Positions 36,687 through 46,451 of a stretch of 64,000 nt of DNA are shown here, piece after piece. The notes below the pieces were generated by a model. The model had not been told where the DNA came from. It saw only the letters and a list, made by a program, of their open reading frames with translations, and ran no database searches. The translations under genes and the position numbers were made by a program. Each line of letters opens with the position of its first letter. Positions within the stretch are counted from its first letter, which is position 1. Source of the stretch: an uncultured Paracoccaceae bacterium (lineage in GTDB: Bacteria > Pseudomonadota > Alphaproteobacteria > Rhodobacterales > Rhodobacteraceae); assembly GCA_947500825.1 (NCBI GenBank), contig CANMTR010000014.1, positions 1 through 64,000 of the forward strand, in the 5' to 3' direction.

Positions 36687-38972
36687 ATGGCGCATCCGGC
36701 CCGGATGCTCAGGTGGGATCGTCTGGCGCGCGTGCGCAGGCAAAAGCGCGTGCAGACCGGGGCCACGATCGGCCTCGTGGTGCTGGGGCCGATCCTGGCC
36801 CTTGCGACCTATGTCGTCCTCGGCCCGCTCGACGCGGCCTCCTCCACGCGCGCCCTGCGCCTCGTCCTCCTGGCCGACCTCGTCTATGTCATTGCCCTGG
36901 TCACCCTCGTGGCCATGGCGCTGGGCCGGATGATCGCCGCGCGGCGGGCGCAGTCTGCCGGCTCGCGGCTCCACCTGCGCCTCACGGGCGTCTTCGCCCT
37001 GATCGCCATGGTGCCCACGATCACCGTGGCGATCTTCGCGGCCCTGACCATCAATATCGGGCTCGAGGGCTGGTTCTCCGACCGGGTGCGCCAGGTCGTG
37101 GGCGCCTCCCTCGCCGCCGCCCAGGCCTACGAGGACGAGCAGCGCGAGAGCCTGTCTGAGGATGCCGAGGCGCTCGCCGACTACCTGTCGGTGGCCCAGC
37201 GCAATACCTTCCTGCTGTCGGACGGCGAGATCCGCCGCCTGCTGGGGCAGGGACAGGCCCAGATCCAGCGCGGCCTCGACGAGGCCTTCGTCATCGACGG
37301 CGCCGCCGGTATCCGCTCGCGCGGCGAGGGCTCCTACCTGTTCGATTACGAGCCGCCCCCCGGCGACGCGCTCGCCGCCGCCCGCGAGGGGCAGACCGTC
37401 ATCGTCGAGGACTGGGACATCAACGAGTTCCGCGCCCTGGTGGCGCTCGACGGTCTGGGCGACCGCTTTCTCTACGTGACGCGGGACGTGGACGGCGAGC
37501 TCCTCGCGCTCCTCGACGACACCCAGGACAGCGTGCGCCTCTACAACCAGCTCGAATCCGAGCGCGGCCGCCTCCTGTTCGAGTTCGGCCTGCTCTACCT
37601 GGGCTTCGCCGCGATCCTGATCCTGGCCGCGATCTTCCTCGGCCTGTGGTTCGCCGAGCGCCTCGCGCGCCCCGTGGGCCGGCTCGCGGGTGCGGCCGAG
37701 CGGGTGGGGGCGGGCGACCTGGACGTGCAGGTCAAGGAGGAGCCGGGAGACGACGAGATCTCCATGCTCGGGCGCCTGTTCAACCAGATGACCCGCCAGC
37801 TCCGCGCCCAGCGCGAGGCGCTCCTGGAGCGCAACGACCAGATCGAGAGCCGGCGGCGCCTGTTCGACAGTGTCCTGTCGTCGGTCACCGCAGGCGTGGT
37901 GGGCGTCGACGCCGACGGCCGCGTGACCTTCGTCAACCGCTCCGCCGAGCGGCTCCTGCGCCTCGAGGAGGGGGAGGGGCAGACGGTGCCCCTGTCGGCC
38001 GCGGTGCCCGAGTTCGCCCCTCTCTTCGACCGGCTGGTGGAGACCCGCGACGAGACCGTGCAGGGCGAGGTCAAGGTCTCGCGCGGCGGCTCTCTCGAGA
38101 GCCTGCTGGTGCGCATGGCCGTGCGCCGCTCCGAGTGCGGCGAGCCCGAGGGCTACGTGATCGCCTTCGACGACGTGAGCGACCTCGTGGCCGCCCAGCG
38201 CATGGCCGCCTGGGGCGACGTGGCCCGCCGCATCGCCCACGAGATCAAGAACCCGCTGACCCCGATCCAGCTCTCGGCGGGGCGCATCCGGCGCAAGTTC
38301 GGGGGCGAGGTCAGCGACCCCGAGAAGCTCGGGTCGATGACCGACGTCATCATCCGCCAGACCGACGGGCTGCGCCGGATCGTGGACGAGTTCAGCCAGT
38401 TCGCCCGCATGCCCGCGCCCGACAGGCGCCGCCACGACCTGCGCGCCCTGGTCGAGGGCGCGGTCCTGCTCCAGCAGGCCGGCCAGGAGGATGTCCGCAT
38501 CGAGGCCGACCTGCCCCCGGGCCCGGTCCCCGCGGACTTGGACGAGACCATGATCGGCCAGGCGCTGACCAACCTCATCAAGAACGCGGGCGAGGCCACC
38601 CACGGCCTGGTGGAGGCGGGCGCGCCCGAGGGCTACGCGCCCAGCATCCGGGTCTCGCTCTCGCCCGACCCCGACGAGATCCTCGTGACGATCGAGGACA
38701 ACGGCATCGGCCTGCCGGAGGACCGCTCGCGGCTCTTCGAACCTTACGTGACCACCCGCGCCGAGGGGACCGGGCTCGGCCTGCCCATCGTGCGCAAGAT
38801 CATCGAGGAACATGGCGGATCGCTGGTCCTGACCGACGCCGATCCGTTCGTGCCTGGCGCCCATCGCGGCGCCCGGGCCGAGATCAGGCTGCCGGCCTCC
38901 AAGGAGGGCGGCGGCCAGGACGGCAACGACAAAGATAAAAAGGAGGCGGAAGCACAATGGGCGACATCCTGA
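36687..38972 (+). CDS. ntrY: Membrane sensor kinase NtrY
   Basis: A 761-residue histidine kinase. Three membrane helices lie in the first ~140 residues, then a periplasmic domain (~145-300), a fourth helix (~305-330), HAMP (~335-385), a PAS domain (~395-505), the phosphorylated H518 in [21 protein letters not shown], and an ATPase domain with LIKNAGEAT, IEDNGIGLP and GTGLGLPIV. NtrYX responds to nitrogen and, in several alphaproteobacteria, to redox state. ATG 36687 follows GGGAGA; a farther ATG at 36651 would add a short polar tail. It overlaps ntrX by 16 bp. Confidence 0.93.
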   Translation: MAHPARMLRWDRLARVRRQKRVQTGATIGLVVLGPILALATYVVLGPLDAASSTRALRLVLLADLVYVIALVTLVAMALGRMIAARRAQSAGSRLHLRLTGVFALIAMVPTITVAIFAALTINIGLEGWFSDRVRQVVGASLAAAQAYEDEQRESLSEDAEALADYLSVAQRNTFLLSDGEIRRLLGQGQAQIQRGLDEAFVIDGAAGIRSRGEGSYLFDYEPPPGDALAAAREGQTVIVEDWDINEFRALVALDGLGDRFLYVTRDVDGELLALLDDTQDSVRLYNQLESERGRLLFEFGLLYLGFAAILILAAIFLGLWFAERLARPVGRLAGAAERVGAGDLDVQVKEEPGDDEISMLGRLFNQMTRQLRAQREALLERNDQIESRRRLFDSVLSSVTAGVVGVDADGRVTFVNRSAERLLRLEEGEGQTVPLSAAVPEFAPLFDRLVETRDETVQGEVKVSRGGSLESLLVRMAVRRSECGEPEGYVIAFDDVSDLVAAQRMAAWGDVARRIAHEIKNPLTPIQLSAGRIRRKFGGEVSDPEKLGSMTDVIIRQTDGLRRIVDEFSQFARMPAPDRRRHDLRALVEGAVLLQQAGQEDVRIEADLPPGPVPADLDETMIGQALTNLIKNAGEATHGLVEAGAPEGYAPSIRVSLSPDPDEILVTIEDNGIGLPEDRSRLFEPYVTTRAEGTGLGLPIVRKIIEEHGGSLVLTDADPFVPGAHRGARAEIRLPASKEGGGQDGNDKDKKEAEAQWATS

Positions 38973-40357
38973 TCGTGGACGACGAGCGCGACATCCGCGA
39001 GCTCGTGGCAGACATCCTCGAGGACGAGGGCTATACCTGCCGCAGGGCGGGCAACTCCACCGAGTGCATGTCCGAGGTGGAGCGCGAGGCCCCCAGCCTG
39101 ATGATTCTCGACATCTGGCTCAAGGACAGCGACATGGACGGGATCGACATCCTCAAGATCGCCAAGCGCGATTATCCGGGGATGCCCGTCATCATCATCT
39201 CGGGCCACGGCAACATCGAGATCGCGGTCGCCGCGATCAAGCAGGGCGCCTACGACTACATCGAGAAGCCCTTCAACATCGACCAGCTCATGGTGGTGAT
39301 CGGCCGCGCCATGGAGACCTCGCGCCTGCGCCGCGAGAACGTGGAGCTGCGCCGCCGCGACGCCGAGCCACCCGTGGCGGTGGGCTCCTCGCCCGCCTTC
39401 CGCACGCTCAAGTCGGCGCTCGACAAGGTCACCAAGTCCAACGGCCGGGTCATGCTCACCGGCCCCGCGGGGTCCGGCAAGGAGCTCGCGGCGCGCTACA
39501 TCCACGCCAATTCGGGGCGCGCCGACCACCCCTTCGTCACCGTCGGCGCCGCCGCGATCGAACCCGACCGGATGGAGGAGGTGCTGTTCGGCCGCGAGGG
39601 CGAGCGCGGCGTCGAGCCGGGCCTTCTCGAACAGGCCGACGGGGGTGTGCTGTTCTTCGACGAGGTCGCCGACATGCCCATGGGCACCCAGTCCAAGATC
39701 CTGCGCGTGCTGGTGGACCAGGCCTTCGCCCGGGTCGGCGGCACCGAGAAGATCCGCGTCGACATCCGCGTGATCTCCTCCACCAACCGCGACCTGGCCG
39801 CCCTCGCCGCCGACGGGCTGTTCCGCCAGGAGCTCTACCACCGCCTTGCCGTCGTCCCCATCGAGGTGCCCGCCCTCGAAGAGCGGCGCGAGGACATCCC
39901 CGAGCTCGCGGCCTTCTTCCTCGACATGTTCAACAAGACGCAAGGGTTGCCCCAGCGCACCCTGGGCGGCGAGGCGCAGGCGGTGCTGCAGACCATGTCC
40001 TGGCCCGGCAACGTGCGCCAGCTCAAGAACATGATGGAGCGCGCCCTGATCCTGGGCGAGGGGCGCGGCGAGATCTCGGCCGCCGAGCTGCCCCAGGCCG
40101 AGGAGGGCCCCCAGCCCGAGGGCGGCCGGGTGGTCCTGTCGGGCTCGCTGGCCACCCTTCCCCTGCGCGAGGCGCGCGAACTCTTCGAGCGGGAGTACCT
40201 GCTTACCCAGATCAACCGCTTCGGCGGCAACATCTCCCGCACGGCGAACTTCGTGGGCATGGAACGCTCGGCGCTCCACCGCAAGCTGAAGTCGCTCGGC
40301 GTCGTCACCTCGCCGCGGCAGGGTACGCGCCCGGTGGCCGAGCAGACGGCGGGCTGA
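38957..40357 (+). CDS. ntrX: Response regulator NtrX
   Basis: A 466-residue partner of NtrY. The receiver has D52 in LMILDIWLKDSDMDGID. The AAA+ domain has a variant Walker A GPAGSGKE, Walker B GGVLFFDEVADM and [11 protein letters not shown], but, as in the neighbouring NtrC, no GAFTGA loop: after LFGREGERG the chain goes to EPGLLEQADGG. It is therefore unlikely to drive sigma-54 open-complex formation directly. A Fis-type helix (GNISRTANFVGMERSALHRKL) is at the C-terminus. The ATG at 38957 lies inside ntrY. Confidence 0.94.
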   Translation: MGDILIVDDERDIRELVADILEDEGYTCRRAGNSTECMSEVEREAPSLMILDIWLKDSDMDGIDILKIAKRDYPGMPVIIISGHGNIEIAVAAIKQGAYDYIEKPFNIDQLMVVIGRAMETSRLRRENVELRRRDAEPPVAVGSSPAFRTLKSALDKVTKSNGRVMLTGPAGSGKELAARYIHANSGRADHPFVTVGAAAIEPDRMEEVLFGREGERGVEPGLLEQADGGVLFFDEVADMPMGTQSKILRVLVDQAFARVGGTEKIRVDIRVISSTNRDLAALAADGLFRQELYHRLAVVPIEVPALEERREDIPELAAFFLDMFNKTQGLPQRTLGGEAQAVLQTMSWPGNVRQLKNMMERALILGEGRGEISAAELPQAEEGPQPEGGRVVLSGSLATLPLREARELFEREYLLTQINRFGGNISRTANFVGMERSALHRKLKSLGVVTSPRQGTRPVAEQTAG

Positions 40358-40358
40358 C

Positions 40359-41204
40359 ATGGACGGGGTCGCCGCGGCCCGCCTCGCCGTCGACGGGCGG
40401 CAGGTCTCCTACCTCGCGGCCGGGCCGGAGGGCGCGCCGCCGCTCCTCCTGCTCCATGGCGCGGGCTTCGACGACAAGGCCCTGACATGGGCGCCCACGC
40501 TCGCCGCCCTCGCGCGCACCCGCCGGGTGATCGTGCCCGACCTGCCGGGCTACGGCGACAGCGACGACCTGGCCGAGGCGCCGGGTTTCGCCGCCCTGTC
40601 GGAATGGGTGCCGCGGTTCATGGACGCGGCGGGCCTGGCGCGTGCCGACCTCGCGGGTGTCTCCATGGGCGGGGGCATGGCGCTGTGGCTGGCGATCCAT
40701 CATCCGGGCCGGATCCGCCGCGTGGTGCCGGTCTGCGCCTACGGGCTGATGTCGCACGCGCCCCACCATGCCCTGGCCCGCGCCGCCGTGCGCGCGGGCG
40801 CGCTGGGCGCGATCTACCGCGTCGCCGCGGGCTCCGAGATGCTGTCGCGGATCGGGCTGGGGCTCAACTACGCCGAGCCGGGCCGGATCACCGCGCCCAC
40901 CGTGGCCGGGCTGCGCCGGGTCGCGGCAACCCAGGTCCGGCGCCGCAGCTTCGACGCCTTCCTCGCCGCCGAGATGGGCGGGCAGGGGCTCAGGACCGAC
41001 CTGCGCCCCGACCTCCACCGCATCGCCGCGCCCACGCTCCTTGTCTCCGGGCGAGCCGACCGGATCGTGCCCCGCCGTTATCCCCAGGACGCCGCCGCCC
41101 GGATCGCGGGCGCGCGTCATCTGTGCCTGCCCACCGGCCACTGGCCCATGCGCGAGCGCCCCGACCTCTTCAACGCCGCCCTGGCCGATTTCCTCGCGGG
41201 CTAG
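40359..41204 (+). CDS. Alpha/beta-hydrolase fold protein
   Basis: A 281-residue hydrolase of unknown substrate. The oxyanion HGAGFDDK, nucleophile elbow GVSMGGGMA with the catalytic Ser, a candidate acid in SGRADRIVP, and the catalytic His in PTGHWPMRERP complete the triad. No signal peptide. The ATG comes 1 bp after the ntrX stop, so it is probably translated from the ntrYX transcript, but nothing links its chemistry to nitrogen control. Confidence 0.85.
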   Translation: MDGVAAARLAVDGRQVSYLAAGPEGAPPLLLLHGAGFDDKALTWAPTLAALARTRRVIVPDLPGYGDSDDLAEAPGFAALSEWVPRFMDAAGLARADLAGVSMGGGMALWLAIHHPGRIRRVVPVCAYGLMSHAPHHALARAAVRAGALGAIYRVAAGSEMLSRIGLGLNYAEPGRITAPTVAGLRRVAATQVRRRSFDAFLAAEMGGQGLRTDLRPDLHRIAAPTLLVSGRADRIVPRRYPQDAAARIAGARHLCLPTGHWPMRERPDLFNAALADFLAG

Positions 41205-41313
41205 GCCGCCGCCCTGACGTCGCGCCGGGCCCCTGCGCGGGGGCGTCGTCTTGAACCGTGCCGCGGGGCGTGGCAGAACCGCGGACAGCCTGCCCGAGGG
41301 CGAGGAGTTTCCG

Positions 41314-42690
41314 GTGAAGATCATCATTTGCGGCGCCGGCCAGGTCGGCTGGCAGATCGCCCGCCATCTCGCGGGCGAGCGCAACGACGTGACGGTCGTG
41401 GACAACAACCCCGAGCTCGTGCGCCAGGCCACCGACACGCTCGACGTGCAGGGCATCGCCGGGCACGCCTCCTACCCCGACGTGCTCGACCGCGCCGGCG
41501 CGCGCGACGCCGAGATGGTGATCGCCGCCACCCATTCCGACGAGGTCAACATGGTCACCTGCCAGGTGGCCCATTCGGTCTTCGCCGTGCCGCGCAAGAT
41601 CGCCCGCCTGCGCTCCCAGAGCTATCTCGACGCGATCTACTCCGATCTCTACCGGCGCGACCACATGCCCATCGACGTGGTCATCTCGCCCGAGAAGGAG
41701 GTGTCCGAGGCCGCCCTGCGCCGCCTCTCGGCGCCCGCCGCCTTCGATACCCAGACCTTCCTCGACGATCGGGTCCAGCTCCTGGGCGTGGCGCTCGACG
41801 CCGATTGCCCGGTCCTGAACACGCCGCTGAGACAGCTCACAGACCTGTTCTCGACCCTGCGCGCCATCGTCGTGGGCGTGCGCCGGCGCGGGCAGCTCTT
41901 CGCGCCCGAGCCCGGCGACCAGCTCTTCGAGGGCGACGACATCTACGTCACCACCCACCGCGAGGATGCCGCCCGGGTGCTCGACATCTTCGGCAAGACC
42001 GTCGTGCGCCAGGAGCGCGTGGTGGTCGTGGGCGGCGGCAATGTCGGGCTGGCCGTGGCCCGCCGGCTGGAGGCGGCGCCCTGGAAGCTGCGCGTCAAGA
42101 TGATCGAGAAGGACCGCCGCGCCGCGGAGCGCGCCGCCGCCGCGCTGGAACGCACCATCGTGCTGAACGGCGACGGCATGAGCATGGAGCTCCTATCGGA
42201 GGCCTCCATCGCCAAGGCCGACACCGTCCTGTGCGTCACCGACGACGACAAGACCAACCTGCTGGCCGCCGTGCGCGCCAAGCAGGCGGGCTGCCACATG
42301 GCGATCTGCCTCGTGAACGACCCCTCGCTGCAATCGCTCATGCGCCCCCTGGGGATCGACGCCTTCATCAACCCGCGCGCCACCACCGTCAGCTCGATCC
42401 TGCGCCACATCCGCCACGGAAGGGTGCGCGGCGTCTATTCCGTGGGCGACGCCGAGGCCGAGGTGATCGAGGCGCAGGTCCTGTCCACCTCGTCGATCTC
42501 GGGCAAGCTGATTCGCGAGATCGACTTCCCCGAGGGCGCTCTCGTGGGCGCCGTGTCGAAGGGCGGCCGGATCGTGCGCCCCACGGGCACCACGCGGGTG
42601 GAGGAAGGCGACGTCGTCGTCATCTTCGCGCTGGCCGCGGACGTGCCGGCGGTGGAGCGGCTGTTCCAGGTCGCGATCGACTTCTTCTGA
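41314..42690 (+). CDS. trkA: Trk potassium uptake NAD-binding protein TrkA
   Basis: A 458-residue cytoplasmic protein, the same length as E. coli TrkA. It has two RCK repeats, each an NAD-binding KTN domain plus TrkA-C domain: KIIICGAGQVGWQIA near the start, then VVVVGGGNVGLAVARRLE near residue 230. It gates the TrkH channel encoded next. I chose GTG 41314 (GGAG 8 nt upstream) over an ATG at 41251 because the Rossmann fold begins at once. It overlaps trkH by 1 bp. Confidence 0.95.
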   Translation: MKIIICGAGQVGWQIARHLAGERNDVTVVDNNPELVRQATDTLDVQGIAGHASYPDVLDRAGARDAEMVIAATHSDEVNMVTCQVAHSVFAVPRKIARLRSQSYLDAIYSDLYRRDHMPIDVVISPEKEVSEAALRRLSAPAAFDTQTFLDDRVQLLGVALDADCPVLNTPLRQLTDLFSTLRAIVVGVRRRGQLFAPEPGDQLFEGDDIYVTTHREDAARVLDIFGKTVVRQERVVVVGGGNVGLAVARRLEAAPWKLRVKMIEKDRRAAERAAAALERTIVLNGDGMSMELLSEASIAKADTVLCVTDDDKTNLLAAVRAKQAGCHMAICLVNDPSLQSLMRPLGIDAFINPRATTVSSILRHIRHGRVRGVYSVGDAEAEVIEAQVLSTSSISGKLIREIDFPEGALVGAVSKGGRIVRPTGTTRVEEGDVVVIFALAADVPAVERLFQVAIDFF

Positions 42691-44198
42691 TGCGCCGCAC
42701 CCTGCAACGGCTCCCGTTCCTGCTGATCCTGCAGGGGCTGGGCGCGCTGGCGATGCTGGTCCCCGCGATCCACGCCATGCACCTGGGCGACTGGGCCATC
42801 GCGCGCGCCTTCCTGTTCTCGGGCCTGCTGGGGCTGGTGGGCTTCGTCTTCCTGGCGGTGGCGGTGGGCAATCGCGGTCGCGGGGGCGCGGTGCGCGGCC
42901 AGCTCCTGGGGCTGGTCGGCGCCTTGGTGGCGCTGCCCGTGATGCTGGCGATGCCCTTGCGCGAATCGCTGCCCGACCTGACGCTCTTCGCCGCCTGGTT
43001 CGAGATGGTCAGCGCCCTGACCACCACCGGCGCCACCCTCTTTCCCGACCCCGACGCCATCTCGCTCAGCCTGCACCTGTGGCGCGCGCTCGTGGCCTGG
43101 ATGGGCGGGCTCCTGTTCTGGGTCTCGGCGCTCGCGATCCTGGCGCCCCTGAACCTCGGCGGCTTCGAGGTGATCGCCACCGACATCACCGCCGCGGGCC
43201 GCGCCGCCCTGCGCGAGCGTCGCGCGGGCCGTCCCGGCGAGCGGCTCCGGCGCTACGCCCTGCGGCTGATGCCGATCTATCTCGGGCTTACCCTGCTGCT
43301 CTGGACGATCCTCGTGATGATGGGGGCCGAGCCCACCGACGGGGCGATCCTGGCCATGTCCACCCTGTCCACCTCGGGCATCGTGCCTCCCGGTTTCGAG
43401 GTGGGCAGCGTCGCGCTCGAGGTGCCGATCTGCGTGTTCCTCGTCTTCGCCCTGTCGCGGCTGACCTTCCGCAACGACTTCATCAACCGCGAGCGCGGCG
43501 TGCTGCTGCACGATCCCGAGATCCGCCTCGCCGTGACCCTCGTCGTGGCGGTGCCCACGTTCCTGTTCCTGCGCCACTTCCTTGGCTCGATCGACGTCGA
43601 CGGCCAGGATGACGTGTCGGCCGCCATCCGCGCCTTCTGGGGCGCGCTCTTCACCACCGTGTCGTTCCTCACGACCACGGGCTTCGAGAGCGCGGCCTTC
43701 GAGGACGCGCGCTTCTGGTCGGGCCTGCCCACGCCCGGTATCCTCCTCGTGGGCCTGAGCCTCATCGGCGGCGGCGTCGCCACCACCGCGGGCGGCGTGA
43801 AGCTGTTGCGGATGTACGCGCTCTACAAGCACGGCGCGCGCGAGATGGGGCGGCTCGTCTATCCCAGCTCCATCGGCGGCTCGGGCGCGGCGGGTCGGCG
43901 GCTGCGCCGCGAGGGGGCGTTCGTGGCCTGGATCTTCTTCATGCTCTTCGCCATGACCATCGCGGTCACCATGCTGGCCCTGTCGCTCTCGGGCCTTCCC
44001 TTCGAGATGACGGCGATCCTGTCGGTGGCGGCGCTCTCGACCACCGGGCCGCTCGCGGATGTGGCGGGGGAATCCCCCATCCTCTACTTCGACCTCGGCG
44101 TGGGCCCGCAGGCGATCCTGGCCGCGGTCATGGTCGTGGGACGGCTCGAGGCGCTGGCCCTCATCGCTTTGTTCAACCGAGATTTCTGGCGCGGCTGA
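42690..44198 (+). CDS. trkH: Trk potassium uptake channel TrkH
   Basis: A 502-residue inner-membrane K+ translocator. Four membrane-pore-membrane units are visible, with selectivity-filter-like turns such as SALTTTGATLFP, STLSTSGIVPPG, SFLTTTGFESAA and AALSTTGPLAD. The repeat III phrase GGGVATTAGGVKLLRMYAL is typical. It starts in the trkA stop codon (TGATG) and is co-translated with it. TrkH imports K+ for turgor, which suits a salt-adapted organism. Confidence 0.94.
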   Translation: MRRTLQRLPFLLILQGLGALAMLVPAIHAMHLGDWAIARAFLFSGLLGLVGFVFLAVAVGNRGRGGAVRGQLLGLVGALVALPVMLAMPLRESLPDLTLFAAWFEMVSALTTTGATLFPDPDAISLSLHLWRALVAWMGGLLFWVSALAILAPLNLGGFEVIATDITAAGRAALRERRAGRPGERLRRYALRLMPIYLGLTLLLWTILVMMGAEPTDGAILAMSTLSTSGIVPPGFEVGSVALEVPICVFLVFALSRLTFRNDFINRERGVLLHDPEIRLAVTLVVAVPTFLFLRHFLGSIDVDGQDDVSAAIRAFWGALFTTVSFLTTTGFESAAFEDARFWSGLPTPGILLVGLSLIGGGVATTAGGVKLLRMYALYKHGAREMGRLVYPSSIGGSGAAGRRLRREGAFVAWIFFMLFAMTIAVTMLALSLSGLPFEMTAILSVAALSTTGPLADVAGESPILYFDLGVGPQAILAAVMVVGRLEALALIALFNRDFWRG

Positions 44199-44313
44199 GG
44201 GCCGGATTCGCTCTGGCAATCCGGGGGGTGGCGGGACATACTGACCGCCACACCTGCGGCACCTCGGCGCGCGGGCGATTACACGCGACCATTGTTTCAG
44301 GGACAGGGCGAAG

Positions 44314-44553
44314 ATGGCCGGCGACAAGCAGAACCTTCAGGAAACCTTCCTCAACCACGTCCGCAAGACCAAGGTCCCGGTGACGATCTTCCTCATCAAC
44401 GGCGTCAAGCTGCAGGGCGTGATCACCTGGTTCGACAATTTCTGCGTGCTGCTGCGCCGCGACGGCCAGTCCCAGCTCGTCTTCAAGGGCGCGATCTCGA
44501 CCATCATGCCTTCGCAGCCGATCCAGCTCTACGAAGGCGACGGCGAAGGGTGA
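44314..44553 (+). CDS. hfq: RNA chaperone Hfq
   Basis: A 79-residue Sm-like hexameric protein that pairs small RNAs with mRNAs. Sm1 ([24 protein letters not shown], split by the loop) and Sm2 ([16 protein letters not shown]) are complete, with the Gln8/Phe-type proximal residues in QNLQETFLN. The C-terminal tail is very short, as usual in alphaproteobacteria. The 115-bp spacing after trkH allows its own promoter. hflX follows, the usual hfq-hflX order. Confidence 0.96.
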   Translation: MAGDKQNLQETFLNHVRKTKVPVTIFLINGVKLQGVITWFDNFCVLLRRDGQSQLVFKGAISTIMPSQPIQLYEGDGEG

Positions 44554-44593
44554 TCGCCCGGACCCGCCCGGGCCCCGGCCGCGTTGCGGCCCC

Positions 44594-45850
44594 ATGACAA
44601 CACGCGCCTGGGTCCTGCACCCCGATATCCAGACCGACCGCGACCGCCGCGCCCCCGAACCCGCGCTGGAGGAGGCCATGTCGCTCGCCCATGCCCTGCC
44701 CGGCCTCAAGGTCGCGGGGGGCGAGGTCGTGCGTCTGCCCCGCGCCCATCCCGGCCACCTCTTCGGCATCGGCAAGATGGACGAGCTCAAGCACCGCCTG
44801 GCCGAGGAGGAGATCGGCCTCGTCCTCGTCGACGGTCCCGTCTCGCCCGTCCAGCAGCGCAACCTCGAAAAGGCCTGGGGCACCAAGCTCCTCGACCGCA
44901 CCGGCCTGATTCTCGAGATCTTCTCCGACCGCGCCGGCACCCGCGAAGGCGTTCTGCAGGTCGAGATGGCGCATCTGAGCTACCAGCGCACGCGCCTCGT
45001 GCGCGCCTGGACCCACCTGGAGCGGCAGCGCGGCGGCCTCGGCTTCGTGGGCGGCCCCGGCGAAACCCAGATCGAGGCCGACCGCCGCGCCATCGACGAG
45101 CAGATCGACCGTCTCAAGAAGCAGCTCGACAAGGTGGTCCGCACACGCGAGCTGCACCGCGCCGCCCGCGCCAAGGTGCCGTTCCCCATCGTCGCGCTGG
45201 TGGGCTACACCAACGCCGGCAAGTCCACGCTTTTCAACCGCCTCACCGGCGCCGAGGTGATGGTCGAGGACATGCTCTTCGCCACGCTCGACCCGACCAT
45301 GCGCGCGATCGACCTGCCCTCGGGGATGCGGGTGATCCTGTCGGACACGGTGGGCTTCATCTCCGACCTGCCCACCCAGCTCGTCGCCGCCTTCCGCGCC
45401 ACGCTGGAGGAGGTTCTGGCCGCCGACCTGATCCTGCATGTCCGCGACGTGAGCCATTCGGGCACGGAGGAGCAGGCGCAGGACGTAACGCGCATCCTGT
45501 CGGATCTCGGCGTGGACGAGGACGTCCCCCTGATCGAGGTCTGGAACAAGGTCGACCGCCTTCCCGAGGAGGAGCGTGCTGCGCTGTTCCGTCTCGCCGA
45601 CCGGCGCGACGAGGTGCAGACCCTCTCGGCGCTGACGGGCGAGGGGCTCGAGCCCCTCCTGGCGGCGGTGAACGACCGGCTCGACGACGCGCGGACGCGC
45701 AAGACCATCGCCTTGCCGTTCGAGGCGGGCAAGCGGCGCGCGTGGCTCTACGATCAGGGGGTGGTGGAAGACGAGGCCCAGGACGAATCCGGTCTGCGTC
45801 TGACGGTCAACTGGACGGCGCGCCAGGCGCGCCGGTTCCACGACATCTGA
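44594..45850 (+). CDS. hflX: GTPase HflX
   Basis: A 418-residue ribosome-associated GTPase that in bacteria splits stalled ribosomes. N-terminal HflX domain (~10-190) with [12 protein letters not shown] and a basic coiled linker ([13 protein letters not shown]). G domain: G1 [10 protein letters not shown]2 region [10 protein letters not shown]3 [15 protein letters not shown]4 NKVD. The C-terminal domain is shorter than in E. coli. It lies 40 bp after hfq. Confidence 0.95.
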   Translation: MTTRAWVLHPDIQTDRDRRAPEPALEEAMSLAHALPGLKVAGGEVVRLPRAHPGHLFGIGKMDELKHRLAEEEIGLVLVDGPVSPVQQRNLEKAWGTKLLDRTGLILEIFSDRAGTREGVLQVEMAHLSYQRTRLVRAWTHLERQRGGLGFVGGPGETQIEADRRAIDEQIDRLKKQLDKVVRTRELHRAARAKVPFPIVALVGYTNAGKSTLFNRLTGAEVMVEDMLFATLDPTMRAIDLPSGMRVILSDTVGFISDLPTQLVAAFRATLEEVLAADLILHVRDVSHSGTEEQAQDVTRILSDLGVDEDVPLIEVWNKVDRLPEEERAALFRLADRRDEVQTLSALTGEGLEPLLAAVNDRLDDARTRKTIALPFEAGKRRAWLYDQGVVEDEAQDESGLRLTVNWTARQARRFHDI

Positions 45851-45857
45851 TCGCACC

Positions 45858-45874
45858 GGGCGGCTGGGCCGCCC
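45858..45874. terminator. GC hairpin between hflX and the entericidin-like gene
   Basis: GGGCGGC (45858-45864) and GCCGCCC (45868-45874) form a perfect 7-bp stem with a TGG loop, placed between the convergent ends of hflX and the small lipoprotein gene. A second stem CCAGT/ACTGG follows. There is no long T run. Confidence 0.5.
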
Positions 45875-45886
45875 AGTGCTCGTCCA

Positions 45887-46024
45887 TCAGTACTGGACGT
45901 CGTTGCTCTGATCCTGGATCGCCTCGCCGGCGGACTCGATGTCCTGTCCGGCGCCGCCGACGGTCTCGCAAGCCGAGAGGGCGACGAAGCCGGCAAGGGC
46001 CAGAAGCTTGATAGTCGTGGTCAT
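45887..46024 (-). CDS. Entericidin-like small lipoprotein
   Basis: A 45-residue lipoprotein with lipobox L16-S-A-C19 and the mature sequence ETVGGAGQDIESAGEAI, typical of the entericidin EcnA/EcnB family. Entericidins are stationary-phase envelope lipoproteins; in enterobacteria they form a toxin/antidote pair, but single copies in alphaproteobacteria have unclear roles. GGAGA precedes the ATG at 46024. No second family member is adjacent. Confidence 0.88.
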   Translation of the reverse strand: MTTTIKLLALAGFVALSACETVGGAGQDIESAGEAIQDQSNDVQY

Positions 46025-46058
46025 CACTGTCTCCGTTGATTGACGGGCCTCCAACCCG

Positions 46059-46415
46059 TCACGCCGCCGACCTGTTCCGCCCCGCGACATAGACCGCGAC
46101 GGCGATGAGCGCATAAGCGCCGTTCACCAGCAGCACGAAGCTCCAAGGCGCCGCGGCCCCGAAGACGAGCTTGGCCGACAGCGACGACAGCGCCTCCAGC
46201 ACCACGAAGGAGGTGACGCAGGCGGCGGCCGTCGACATGGAGGCGAAGATCGGGATCATCGCCATGGCGAACAGGATCGAGAAGAACTCCCGCCCGAGGC
46301 TGAAGATCAGCGGCATCAGCGGCGCGCCCGCCAGGGCCGTGATGGCGAGGGAGTTGGCGATGCAGCCGGCGACCCCGGCGACCGCCGCGATGATGACGTT
46401 GCGTGCGGTGAACAT
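46059..46415 (-). CDS. Small four-helix membrane protein of unknown function
   Basis: A 118-residue protein with four hydrophobic segments (about residues 7-27, 32-57, 60-82, 88-112) and short polar loops. I do not recognise a family. GGAGGAGA precedes the ATG by 8 nt, a strong ribosome-binding site, which supports a real gene. It lies 34 bp upstream of the entericidin-like gene on the same strand and 36 bp after the esterase gene; the three could share a transcript. Confidence 0.7.
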   Translation of the reverse strand: MFTARNVIIAAVAGVAGCIANSLAITALAGAPLMPLIFSLGREFFSILFAMAMIPIFASMSTAAACVTSFVVLEALSSLSAKLVFGAAAPWSFVLLVNGAYALIAVAVYVAGRNRSAA

Positions 46416-46451
46416 GGGCGTGTCTCCTCCGATTATCTATCGGACGACCAA

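Noticed and set aside
45887-46415. Entericidin-like lipoprotein and small membrane protein as a toxin-antitoxin pair
   Set aside because: Only one entericidin-type protein is present and the membrane protein has no antidote or toxin signature; single-copy EcnAB-like lipoproteins are widespread.
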